Assembly: GCA_963971425.1 (NCBI GenBank)
Contig: OZ020516.1
Span: 38,304,199-38,368,198 of the forward strand
Direction of reading: 5' to 3'
DNA length: 64,000 nt
Origin: Bryoerythrophyllum caledonicum
Taxonomy: Eukaryota; Streptophyta; Bryopsida; Pottiales; Pottiaceae
Both the position numbers and the translations under genes were made by a program. The notes beneath the pieces are model-generated. The model was given only the letters and a program-made list of their open reading frames with translations, ran no database searches and was not told the origin of the DNA. Of the stretch, positions 11,180 to 21,660 are shown piece after piece; position 1 is the stretch's first letter; every line of letters begins with the position of its first letter.

Positions 11180-11868
11180 CCCCACCTTTCCCACATCAAT
11201 CGAAGATGGAAGTATAGGTGGCATCCTTCCTCCATTGATGAGGCAATCCGCGCTCTCTGAGGGGTTGGAAGAAGTGGAGCGACGGAAGCTAGATGATGTG
11301 TAGGCTTGGTTATTTTACCAATCAAATGTTCTATTTGCAGTTGCATGGAATGCCGCATTCAACGAAGCAGTGATGAAGACTATTGTTTTTAGAAAACCGT
11401 ATGTTCTACTGTCTTACCATGACATTCGAACACGGTTGTTGTTAGAAGCAAAGGCTGGTGTGGAATCGGATCTAAATAATAGAATGGAGGAGAGTATTCG
11501 AAAGTTTGGAGGAATTCTAGCCTTGGACAGATGGAGCTGTGTAAGTAGTCGCCCTTTGTGCAATGCAATGCTTGTGTCTCCTGTTGGAAAGCTTTTCTTG
11601 GGATTAAAAGTTACCACTGAGAAGGAAAAAACTGCCAAGTGCATAGCATCTATTATGGAATAGTTTATTGATCAAGTTGGCCCCGACAATATTGTTCAAG
11701 TCTCTACACACAATACAAGTCCAATGCTCAAGGCCGGACAATTAATCACAAAGAAATATCCACACATATACATTCAAGGATGTGTAGCACATGCAATGGA
11801 CCTATTCTTGGAGGACTGAGGGAAGATAACATAGATAAAAGAAGCTTTAAAAAAGGCTAAGCAATTGG
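11180..11868 (+). pseudogene. hAT-type (DUF659) transposase, 5' part, disrupted
   Basis: Read in one frame, this segment matches the central part of plant DUF659/hAT transposases: AWLFYQSNVLFAVAWN, YVLLSYHDIRTRLL, ILALDRWSC, VSPVGKLFL, VGPDNIVQVSTHNTSP, KKYPHIYIQGCVAHAMDLFLED. At least three in-frame stops interrupt it (about 11300, 11661 and 11818). The usual catalytic Asp of the 'TDNA' motif reads His (THNT), so it cannot be active. The frame breaks off at about 11870. Its continuation is found 7.8 kb downstream at 19650, so later insertions split the gene. Confidence 0.8.
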
Positions 11869-13363
11869 TAAGTGTGGGAGTCTAAAACTCCCGTTTGGTC
11901 GCCCCTACCAAAAAAATTAGTTAAAATAGGGTTTTTAATATTAGTTAACTAGAAAAGTAGTTAGTATTGTGTGAAATTAGATTAGATAGCGAATAGAGAA
12001 AATAGGGAAATGCTTAAGTAGTTAATTAAGTATATAGTAGTGATAAAACTAGGTCTTATAATCACCAATTTAAGTCCCGGGAAACAATTTCAAAAGAGTC
12101 CCGGGAAAGATCCCGGGACGTAAGTCTAAAATCACCACTTAAATCTAAATTAACTAGTTAAGTTTAGGAGGTAGTTAGAAGTAGTTGAGTTCTTCTAGAT
12201 GCTAATTCTTGTTTGAATTAGTAGTAGTGGTAGAGAAAAGAAAAGAAAAGACAAAAAAGAAACAGATGAAAGAAAAAGAAAAAGAAAAGAAAAATATTCC
12301 AAAAAAATAATAAATAATAAAAATTAAAAATTAAAAAAATACATACATACCCGAATATCAATCCGGGTATAGGCTGAAATCCGGGTGCCCGGGTGTCACC
12401 CGGGCAGCAGCCCAGGTAGCTCCAGCAGTCATGGTCGACCTCTCTCTCCCCGAAATTTGACCTCTCCTCTCCAGAAACTCTTCCTTCCTCCCCAGAACTC
12501 TTCTCTCTCTCCCCCTCCTTCTCTAAAACCTTTCCCCCCCTCAAATTTTCTCCTCTATCTCCCTATCTAGTCCTCTCTCTCTCTCTATTTATTCTATGTT
12601 TGGAGTTGGGATTTGAAGAAGTAGTTGAAGAAGTGGAAAGGAGATGCAACTTGGGTTTCAAAAGGAGGTAGCGCAAGAGGTTTGAAGAGGAGGTGCGCGA
12701 GCTAGGGTTTTGTGGAAGAAGTGCGCGAGCTAGGGTTTTGTGGAGATTTCTAGGGTTTGCGGAAGTGGAGGACATTTGTGGCCAAAGCGAGAAGATAAAA
12801 GAGACAAATGAAGGAGCTTGCGGGTGCAACAACAAAGGTGACTCTTGCCTATGTTGGATTTTTTTTGTTTGTGAAAATTTCTTGTATGTGAGTTTTTTCC
12901 TCTCTTGTCTACCGGGATGACTCTCCCGGTAATATCTTCCCCGGTCTAGAGAAAAAGTCCTCCGGGGGACTTCATCTAGACCTTATTGTTTACTTGTGTA
13001 GTTGTTGTCGATTGTCCTAGCCTTATCGGAAGTTGTTATTTTGAGTTGTCTCCCTCCTCCTATCATTTTAGGTCTTGCCCCCAATTCCTATATTTTTCCC
13101 GGTCAACCGGGAAAAACCTCTTTCTAAGTCCTTGTCTCTAAAGTCCTCTCCTCATTATCATTATATGTGACCCTGTGTTGTTAGTATGTTGCTAGATGTG
13201 TGAAACACCCATATCCACATACTCTAGCAAAATATTCCGGAGTTGTTTACCGGTTGACTTGTGTTTCCGGGCCGGACCGGAGTTTGTGACAAGTTAATAG
13301 GGAGATTGGTGGAAGTACAGGCATTTTGAGGATTTTGTCCATCCGGGACAATATGGATCTCCG

Positions 13364-13768
13364 GTGAGTCGGGTGGATTTCCCATCCTCCAAGGAATGGG
13401 GCTCGAAGGTCTATGAGAGAAAAAGAAGCCTTCCGGTAACTTCTACCGGGAAGGAACCGGTAGACCTCCCTTCCTCAACCCTAGAGTCCTTGGTGGAGTC
13501 CTTTGTGGCTATACTAATCGAGCTTAAAGAGACTCCACATGTATCTATAGATACACCCAACCTTCCGGTGGATACCGCCACTCTACCGGTAGACCTCCCG
13601 GTGGATATTCCCTATCCACCGGTAGACCTCCCGGTGGATATTCCCTATCCACCGGTAGACCTCCCGATTGAGACATCCGACCTTCCAGGGGATTCTTTTG
13701 ACCATGTTGGTACTTCTAGGCATAATGACAATCCCTATATGTCTCAATCGGAAGAGTCTTCCGGTTGA
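13364..13768 (+). CDS. Hypothetical Pro/Asp-rich repeat ORF inside insertion
   Basis: This open frame of 134 codons encodes a low-complexity acidic protein with repeated PVDLPVDIPYP units (33-bp DNA repeat at 13585-13666) and many Ser/Glu residues at the end. The start listed is an ATG-less frame; no strong initiator context is visible. No known domain is recognised. It may be an accessidental frame maintained by the tandem repeat, so coding status is doubtful. Confidence 0.2.
   Translation: MSRVDFPSSKEWGSKVYERKRSLPVTSTGKEPVDLPSSTLESLVESFVAILIELKETPHVSIDTPNLPVDTATLPVDLPVDIPYPPVDLPVDIPYPPVDLPIETSDLPGDSFDHVGTSRHNDNPYMSQSEESSG
13585..13666 (+). repeat. 33-bp tandem repeat, about 2.5 copies
   Basis: The unit beginning ACCGGTAGACCTCCCGGTGG is repeated without change at 13585-13617 and 13618-13650, followed by half a unit. 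Identity of the copies implies a recent duplication. It lies within the open frame at 13364-13768 and adds eleven residues per unit. Confidence 0.85.
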
Positions 13769-14012
13769 GTCTTCGTTATATGTTATGTGTTGATTTACCT
13801 CACCGGTTGGTGAGATGTTGTTTTAAGTTGCTAGAATTACACACTAGGGTGACAGTAGTGATGTCGATGGGGCCCTATTGCGCACCCGGTCACTACCACT
13901 TGAGTGGTTTCCCCGGCTACTTAAATTTGTTAGGGAAAGGTTCACTGGTCCCGGGACCGGGAGTCTTCCAGTTTACCGGTCTACCGGTAATCCGCCGGTG
14001 ACTAGGCTACCA

Positions 14013-14204
14013 TTGATTTTAGGATCTAGATGCCGTTTTGTCCTGTAGTGGATGTACTTTTGGAGGGTTGCTATTGACTTTAGTGCACTCCCTAGATGCC
14101 GTTTTGTCCTTTTGGGGTCTAGTTTTGGAGCGTAGCTATTGACTTTAGTGCATTCTTTAGATGCCATTTCCACATTTTGGGGATCTAGTTTTGAAGGGTA
14201 GCTA
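14013..14204 (+). repeat. Tandem repeat of about 64 bp, three diverged copies
   Basis: Three units start at 14013, 14074 and 14139, each with TTGA(T/C)TTTAG, CTAGATGCCGTTTTGTCC-like and TCTAGTTTTGGAG-like words and ending GTAGCTA or GTTGCTA. Copies differ by about 15-20 percent, so they are older than the 33-bp repeat upstream. No coding capacity is apparent. Confidence 0.75.
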
Positions 14205-15648
14205 GTGGCCTTTGTGTACTTAAGAGCCTTGGGCTCTTGTGTTATGTATTCTTCTTTTTCTTGATCTCCTCGTGTCTTGCCTTCATTGCTTGTGTCTAGA
14301 GTCTTTGTTGAGCTTGTGTGAGTGGACCGAGAGAGAGTTGAATCCTCCTAGTATGTCTTTGCTAGGTGTGCAAGGTTGTAACTTGTTGTGTGTTAAGTGA
14401 TTGAGTGTGAGTAGAGACATCCCGAGGGGCTAGGATATCCGGGTTAGATAGGTAGAGTGAGGTCTGGGACTTATGTTTTAGATTTTTCACCGATAGGACC
14501 GGGAAGAGTTGCTTTAGCGGATGGAATCCGAGAAGCCCACGGCTATTTATAATAGCCTCCTTTAAATGGGAAGTGTTCGGATTGGTGGGAGGTAGGGGGT
14601 GACATCCCCCTTTTCTCTATACACCGAGAGACATCCCGGCTAAGCCTGAGTCCGGAGAATACCAGGATTATTACCCTTGCAGTGGATGAGTTCTGACAAT
14701 CCCCGTGGAAGGTTGTTTTGCTCATATGATTTGCTTAGTACTAACTTGTTGTGAGTCTTGTATCTTTTTGCTTTGATTCATTGGGTGTGGTTGTAGTTGG
14801 AACCCGGGCTTGCGTGCCCGGTTTACCGGGACTAGTTCCCGGTAGATTGTGAAGACCGGTAAACCGGCTGCAACTTTTTTAACTCTTTCAAGGTGTAGGG
14901 TTAGATTGTGGATATTGTAGCCTCTGGACTGCGAGAACGGAGGGCAGTGACTTTCCGGGCACTATAAGAACTTACCAGAAATCTACTCTAATGCTCAACA
15001 CAGTTTAACTGAAACACGTGTGGTTACTTGTTACCAGTTACTAAGGTATCGGGGAAGCCATCCTCCGGGATGTGCTGAGGTATTAACACGCAATTAAGCA
15101 ATTATGCACTTGGCCTTTTAAAAGTGCACTTAGTAACAATGGCGGCCGATGCATTGAAAAAACCCAATTTGGTTTTTTTAAATTCTTGTTTTTAGAAATA
15201 AAATTTAAGATCTAGGAACAATTTTCCGTATAACCAGAAATGTTAATTCAACAAGCTTTTTTCTGGCATTTTTGACAAATTCAATATAGAACTTGGTTAG
15301 AATTTGATGAATATTTGTTTCATATTCAGCATTATGTTTTTGGAAAGAAGCTTGTCAAGTACTGTATGCAATTACGTAAACTTGAACACCGTACAATAAA
15401 TGCCAATCGATATGAATATATTACATATAGAACATGATACATAAGAAGAAGGAAATTAATATAATGCGTATGTTCTTGTACTTCGTGATGTAATTAATCA
15501 ATGGGAAAAACCTCTCGGATTTATTGGTAATTTGTCACCAAACGTCTTACATTACCCTTACAATATACTACTCTTGCACATACCCTACATGCCAATTACC
15601 AATTACCATACACTCATTGTAGTATCTTCCTCTACTACATATCATTCA

Positions 15649-16338
15649 AGGCTGCTTGAAACTTGTAGTTGTCAATTGCTTTGGTTTGCATTGCAATATA
15701 TTCTAATATGTAAGCCTTAGCGGACCGAAGGATTCAAATCTTGCTTTCAACTTGCGATCCGAATACATTTTGCCTTTTCGTCCGAAAAGCGCGAGTCATT
15801 GTTCTTTCTCTATCCATAAAAAATTGCATGCCTCATTCTCTATCCAGCTATGGGTCTACATGAGGACTCCTAGAATGTATCCATGCAATTTGCATACCGT
15901 TGTGCGGTGCGCCTTGTTTTGTCAACATTTTCCCCTCGCATGATGGGCCACTACCAACAAACCTTTATCTAATGACTCCTTTGATTTATCCCATCTTCAA
16001 TCACCTTCCCTACATAGAACGGTACACCACCTTCAACCTCATCTCTATCAACGCTTAAGGCTACAAATTGTCCACAATTGTTATCAGATTGTGGATTGAA
16101 TGGTGGAAAAAGGTTGTGATTAACTTCATCCCCTGCCCCTTCTTTGACTCGTTCCTGAACATGGTTGTGTTCCGGTTGTTGCGCCCCACGCACCGCTTGA
16201 TTCAATGGTCTCCCTGTATGAAGACCAAAGTATCCGAAACATAGTTATCCAATATATCAAAAAGGAATGCTTTGAAGATTTATAAGTTTTCTGTACTAGA
16301 GAAGGTAAAGTTTTTTCCAATCCCTTGCTAGAAAACAT
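15649..16338 (-). pseudogene. Decayed element-encoded ORF, family not recognised
   Basis: On the minus strand an open frame at 15969-16205 encodes VNHNLFPPFNPQSDNNCGQF followed by VALSVDRDEVEGGVPFYVGK, which reads like a real folded domain, not random sequence. Further downstream on the same strand (about 15720-15649), after stops, AYILEYIAMQTKAIDNYKF and QAALNDM appear in another frame and end at a stop. Together they look like the C-terminal part of a transposon-encoded protein with one or more frameshifts. The FVALSVDRDEVEGGVPFYVGK part resembles a small chromatin- or ligand-binding beta domain, but I cannot name a family. It lies wholly inside the 4.45-kb element. Confidence 0.4.
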
Positions 16339-16601
16339 TTGACTCTAATTTAGAATTTCAATTCACACAAAAGACAATAATTTTTTTCTAGTCAATTCTA
16401 AAAGTTTTATTTTTTCCTTTATGTGTATGGAAAATCTTAACAACAGTAGAGACTTCTAACAAAACTCATAAGTCCCCATTATTAGGTATGAACTAACTTT
16501 CAAACCATGATTGCAAATACAATAAATTGGATACCTCCAAAAACCTATTATGAAGGGCATATGCATATTGAAATTTCAATTAACATAAGTATCCGCTGGA
16601 A

Positions 16602-17215
16602 TTAACCCCTAAAATCCTAAGCGTTTTTTCATCAAGAAAACACCCCAAAATTGCCACAACGAAATAGTCGCAAAAACATCAAATTTTGACGTCTCATTTT
16701 GGACTTCCAACTGTAAGATCTCAAACCATGCATCTATATGAAGTCACCATACTTTTATGCTGCAATCCACCGCACAGATAGAAACATAGTATTTGAAATT
16801 TAGAAAATGGTTAATTTTCTTTCTTGCATTTTGTAGGTCAACAGACTTTGACTTCACTTGGTATCAAATCTTTGCACTACACAAGGTCTAATTTGTTTAC
16901 AATTGTGTTCAGCATGATGTTGGTTTTACATTCACCAATTTTTAGGCATAGAAACGGAGTGTAGCATATTCAAAACAATTGTGCAAGGAGTGGAAGTTAA
17001 AATCTTTTGAAAAATTACGATTTCACGTTTTATTTTTTTGTGAACAAAGTATGTTGTAGTATGAGAATCCAAACGGATGATAATAAGGTTTTCACCACAT
17101 ATTATGGTTAAATTTTAATTTTTTTAAAATTTGAAGATCTCTGGTTTTGTGTAGAATATAAGTGCTCAACATGTGTGAAAATGTCTAACTTGGTTTAAAA
17201 TGTTCCTTTTACACC
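16602..17215 (+). repeat. Partial copy of the 0.92-kb TTAACCCCTAA-end element
   Basis: It begins with ATTAACCCCTAAAATCC at 16602 and contains the family words TTGACTTCACTTGGTATCAA, TGCACTACACAAGGTCTAAT, CAGCATGATGTTGG and GTGTAGCATATTCAAAACAA, all shared with 52804-53725 and 54874-55798. The right terminus is not visible; the sequence runs into a segment rich in CCTAGATCTGGA and AAACCCTAATTT words at about 17215. The copy is nested inside the 4.45-kb element, so it arrived there or was carried with it. Confidence 0.6.
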
Positions 17216-18839
17216 AAATCCTGGATCTGGAGGTCCTAGATCTGGAGACCCCAGATCTGGAAACCCTAATTTATAAAACCCTAATTTTGGCGGTGCCGCC
17301 GTTTCCATGTTTGGAAAACTGACCTCAGGGGTGTGCGCACGCGAGGGTGTGCGTACGCAGGGGTGTCTTAGGTGGTTAGGGTTTCAAGTGCACAAGGATA
17401 GTGGTGTCCATGGTGTGTTAGGGTTTCAAGCACGAGGTGTTAGGGTGTTAGGGTTTCGCCATGGGGTGTTAGGTTGTTGCTCCACGCAACGAGGCTGCTC
17501 CACCTTGCAACTAGGCTGCTGCACCTCGCAATTGGCTGCTGCTTCTACTCCTCGTACTAAACCTGCACGACCTAAATCCAAACAGCAGCCATGGGCTGTT
17601 GCGGCGTAGTTGGAGCAGCCGCCCCCTCCCTGCACCAAATCTTCCTCCTCACTTGGTCGTCTTGCTCTCCGCGTGGTCGTCTTGCTCTCCGCTTGGTCAT
17701 TCTCCTCGCCGTCCTTGCTTGATTGTCTTCCTCGCCATCCTCACTTGGTCGTCTTCCTTGCCGTCCTTGCCTGTCATCGACTTCCTCGCCCACACCCACC
17801 TTCCCTCCCTCCTAGCCGCCACCTCACGCCTCCTCAGAACCCTATCTCTCTCTTCTAGTTCTAATCTCACCTCTCCTTCTAACTCTAACCCTCTCTCTCC
17901 ATCCCCTTGCGCTCGTTGTCTCTCCCTCTCCCTCTTAAACTCCCTGCGTACGCACACCTCTCACGTCCTTAGTCCACCACCAGGATACCCTTGTTGGTAC
18001 CATGCCTTGTTGATACCTTGTTGTGATGATACCCTGCCCGGCAAATCATCTGGAGTTGTTACGGTGTAAGGGGGGAAAAAAAAAAAAAAAAAAAAAAAAA
18101 AAAGAAGAGTTTTTTTTCCATAGATTTGGGCGAAACGGAAACGCCTATAACTCATTTTTGACAATGCAAAACAACTTGAAATTTTTTTTCCTTGTAGATT
18201 GACTTTGGAGGTATCATTCACATTTTTTTCAGATTTTTTTCATTTTTTCTCTTTTTTCTAAAAATCGTCAAACGTTGCTGAATTCACCGCAGTGAAGATT
18301 TGCAGAAATTCTTCCGATTTCCTAGATTCTAGCTCCAGCACCAAATCTGAATTTGAGTCATTAAAATGATATTTTTTGATATTGAGTCCAACTAATGAAA
18401 TGAAGTTTATGAAGCTTAGTTTCCATTCCAATTTGAGTTTTTTTGGCATTTCATCCGTTGTTTTTCATCCTCTTTTTTCATCCTCATTTTCATCCATTGT
18501 GGTTTTCCATCTACTGTGGTTTTCATCCATTGGTTATCATCCTCTTTTTCTATTTTCATCCCCATCAAGATTTCTATTTTCAACGACCGTACATATTTCA
18601 TGTAGGAAACAATTTACGATGTGAATTTTAAGAAAGAAAGTGTTGGATGTTGTCTTTCATTATACAGAGGCGTACACCGTATTGACAATTATATATTTGT
18701 TGTGAACATGGTGAAGTTTCTTGCGTCTGGCATCATGGCACCATCGCTTCCAGTCAACGTTATCCTTGGGAGCAATACGGTTGGCGGAGCGCGGTGGACG
18801 CGGTGTCGAAGCTAGTATTGTGGCCATGGAACACGTTAT

Positions 18840-18957
18840 GGGAGTCGTTGCGGGAGTCGTTGCGGGAGTCGTTGCGGGAGTCGTTGCGGGAGTCGTTGCG
18901 GGAGTCGTTGCGGGAGTCGTTGCGAGAGTCGTTGCGGGAGTCGTTGCGAGAGTCGCT
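18840..18957 (+). repeat. 12-bp minisatellite (GGGAGTCGTTGC), about 10 copies
   Basis: Ten head-to-tail copies of GGGAGTCGTTGC run with only G-to-A changes in the later units (GAGAGTCGTTGC). The period is a multiple of three, so long frames stay open on both strands (RESL and NDSR repeats); these are by-products of the repeat. There are no spacers, so it is not a CRISPR-like array. It lies in the 4.45-kb element. Confidence 0.9.
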
Positions 18958-19649
18958 TCGCCATAGGATGATGAAGACGCTTGAGTCATACCGTACCTGG
19001 GCATACATGATGTTTAGGTGACTAGTATAGTGTGATTCATATGTTCGCTTTAGAGATGGTATGTTTAATTATAGTATATGATATTTGTAGTATTCAATAT
19101 TTATATTATGTATGTATGTATATATATATATATATAATAAATATACAATGCTAAACCACACACTTTATCATTGTATTGCGTACATTATCATTATATCTCC
19201 TAAAACAAATTGTATTTGTAGCACGACACTGAAAATCATCTCATGAAACAAAATGTGTATAAATGGGTTCTTATAAATACATGGTCAATGTAATTTTGTA
19301 CATGGAATAAGAACGAAATGTTATAATCAAATATTATGCATAATAGTGAAAAGTATTCACTTAATATGTACACATCAAGAAACCAATATTTAATGAAATT
19401 GTTACAAAAACATAACAAAGAAGATATAGGGATTTCCTAATTTAATTTTTTTCAAAACACATTTCCGCTCAAAATCTTTTTATTATTGAGCGCCAAATAG
19501 CGCACTTGGCCAAGTGCATAATTGCTTAATTGCGTGTTTATTATGTGTGAATTGTTGTTAAGATTTAAAGAGTTTGATGCACGATAAAAATCCCTTGAAA
19601 CGATCTGGTAAGGTGGACTTGCTTAAGATTAATTTCAGTTAATTTTGAG

Positions 19650-20964
19650 AATAACAAACCACTAGACTACGACAGTGAGGTTTGTGACAAATCAACATAT
19701 GCCCTTTGCTGTTATTCGTAAACAAAAGGCAAATTTTAGTTTGTCGTTGCCGGGGAAAAACTAGATTTGCATCAAGTTTTATGATTGTAGATAGCTTATT
19801 GAAAGTCAAAGAAGTGTTAAAGCAAAGTGTTGTTGATTCAGACTGGTTGGTGTATGTCATAAACCTTTGAGATGACCATCAAGATATAGCTAAGACCTTA
19901 TCTCAGAACATCAAAATAATTGTTCTAGATGAATACTTTGTGGAACGTTGTACAAAATTAGATGGTAGTATCTGAAGTATACGCTTTGAGGAAATTTGAT
20001 TCTAAGGAACCATGAATGAGGAAGGTTTTGCACATCCTCCGCAATCTCGACAAACATGTTTTGGTTCTACGTACTGAACCATTCAATCTTAATAGCGATT
20101 TAGCGGACGTTGATGAGCATCGCTTTTACCGCTGGAAACGGATGATCACAACCGACTTACACTTCGTCGGTGCACTCTTAAATCCTTATTTGCTTTATGA
20201 CAAAGAATTCGCCAATGATCCAGATGCCATCACCGCATATAAACAAGTGCTAAAAAAGCTTTGTATACTAGAGACTTATCCAGACGTGCTTAATGAGTTC
20301 ATAGTTTTTTTACACAAGACTGCACCATTTCATGACATGTTAGATCCCAGACTCCAAAAATGTTTTCAGTATGCTTGGTGGGATTTTGAAGGTGCTTGTG
20401 GAAAATTCCTTGCGCCAATTGCAAAGAAAAATACTAGCGCAAACAATATCCTTTTCTTCTTGCAAACGCAATTGAAATAGCTAGTCTTTTGTACATAATA
20501 AGAGACGAAATAGGTAACTACCTCGACGGGCAATTGATTTAGTGTTTGTCTATACAAGTTCAAGGTTGCTCGCAAATGAAAAGTTGACGGATGACAAGAA
20601 GTGGTACGCAGGGATTTTGGATTTAGAGGACCCCCAAGTCCTTGAATCAGATAACTCTGAAGACTCCAACAATTCAAGTAGCAATGTGGGTGCGAACTAC
20701 ACTGTCAAATACCTAGAGGATGACATCAACCGTGGCTCCTCCATAGATACCACAAATATTCAGCATGATTTAGACAATCAGTATGATTTCTCCGATGATG
20801 ATATTGCTAGAGAAAAGGCCAATGTCTTGGTGCCAATAGCACAAGACTTGAACGGGGATGGCAAGGTCAAATATAGTAAAAACATCCTTGGGAGTGGACC
20901 AACAGCAATTCCGGAAGAAACCCAAAATGCAAGTCCATGTGAAGGCAATGATATGAAGAATTGA
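19650..20964 (+). pseudogene. hAT-type (DUF659) transposase, 3' part with dimerisation region
   Basis: The frame resumes with VIRKQKANFSLSLPGKTRFA and SSFMIVDSLLKVKEVLKQSV, the stretch that follows AAHCLDL in DUF659 transposases. The 154-codon frame at 20016-20480 gives VLRTEPFNLNSDLADVDEHR, LHFVGALLNPYLLYDKEF and the WWDFEG motif near the C-terminus. After a frameshift near 20430, ISFSSCKRN, SFVHNK, RNR and DLVFVYTSSRLLANEKL show the hAT dimerisation signature; an acidic tail follows to 20964. Several stops (for example near 19870 and 19975) and the frameshift make it a pseudogene. It is the continuation of the fragment ending at 11868. Confidence 0.8.
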
Positions 20965-21042
20965 GTACAAGGAAATATATCATCCTCACATGCAACAACC
21001 CTACATGGACATGAAACTCAAGGGCTTCAAAAGGAAAATGTT

Positions 21043-21660
21043 GTGGAATTCAGCATCTATAGTCTTAGCGTTGCCAATAATCTGAACGAAACAACAACCG
21101 CACCATTGAGGGAAGATACCACACTTCTCAAGGGAAAGGCTAGAGAAGATGATAGTCTTCATGACACTACAAATCCCCTACACTTCATGGAGAAAAACAC
21201 TTCCTTCGTTAAGGAACAACCCTCCTTGCATGGTGGTGCGTTGCGGTCTTTATTTGGAAATTCTCCCATAAAGATAACTAGAATCAATTTGAAATCCTCC
21301 CATGCTTTGGTGTCCCTTTCAAAGGAGGTACGACCTCAGATACTAGAAGCACAATTTGGCAATATTTCTAGTGATGAGAATGTACCTCTTTTCATGGTCT
21401 TTAAAAACCATTCCGGAATTCCTCCTTGCTGTGGTTTGTCATCCTCAAAGGAAAAAATTGCCTTAAAGATGAAATTAGAGACTTTCGATGTCAATGTACC
21501 TAGTACAATAGGACCTAGACAGCCTCCACAACCAATAAAAAAACGGCAAGCTCCCTGCAGCCATTTGTACGGTTGCCAGGTCGTAACCATACGTTTGCAA
21601 GAAATCCTCTTTACACCATTGAGACTTGCAAGAGGTTCAAAACCATTTAGTCCATGCTGA
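21043..21660 (+). other. 205-codon open frame downstream of hAT remnant, unknown
   Basis: No domain is recognised. The frame lies just after the hAT C-terminal tail, in a different reading frame, and has no good initiator at its start. A 61-bp piece of it (21223-21284) recurs at 10232-10292, on the far side of the hAT gene. It may be more of the hAT element's tail or a captured fragment. Composition (Ser, Lys, Thr, Pro) is unremarkable. I would not count it as a host gene without transcript evidence. Confidence 0.3.

Larger units (their letters stand above)
11869..15085. mobile_element. Insertion splitting the hAT gene (outer part), unclassified
   Basis: About 3.2 kb of CCGG-rich sequence follows directly after the hAT break, beginning near GTGTGGGAGTCTAAAACTCC. 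It contains several CCCGGGA words, an oligopurine/A-rich stretch (12235-12340), a CT-rich stretch (12420-12595), two copies of GCGCGAGCTAGGGTTTTGTGGA near 12700-12740, and two minisatellites (13585-13666, 14013-14204). No reverse transcriptase, integrase or transposase motif is readable, and no paired long terminal repeats were seen. It could be a non-autonomous LTR-type element or a solo LTR. The class remains open. Confidence 0.45.
15086..19537. mobile_element. 4.45-kb DNA transposon with perfect 30-bp TIRs and TTA duplication
   Basis: The first 30 bp (15086-15115, ACACGCAATTAAGCAATT...CTTGGCC) and last 30 bp (19508-19537) are exact reverse complements. TTA flanks the element on both sides (15083-15085 and 19538-19540). 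A 3-bp TTA duplication suggests PIF/Harbinger, but the termini do not begin with the usual G-rich Harbinger bases, so the superfamily is uncertain. Inside are a decayed minus-strand gene (15649-16338), a partial copy of the TTAACCCCTAA-end element (from 16602), a T/A-rich block, a run of over 30 A (from about 18076) and a 12-bp minisatellite (18840-18957). No DDE transposase was recognised, so this copy is probably non-autonomous. Perfect ends argue for a recent insertion. Confidence 0.75.

Noticed and set aside
17200..17480. Interstitial telomere repeats (TTAGGGTTT words)
   Set aside because: The words are scattered at irregular spacing within GTGTTAGGGTTTC-type sequence, not a TTTAGGG array.
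18061..18103. Poly(A) run as tail of a LINE or processed retrocopy
   Set aside because: No upstream coding remnant or target duplication was visible, and the run sits in the middle of a TIR-bounded element.
18840..18957. Possible CRISPR-like or protein-repeat array
   Set aside because: The 12-bp units are contiguous without spacers, in a plant transposon; it is a minisatellite.
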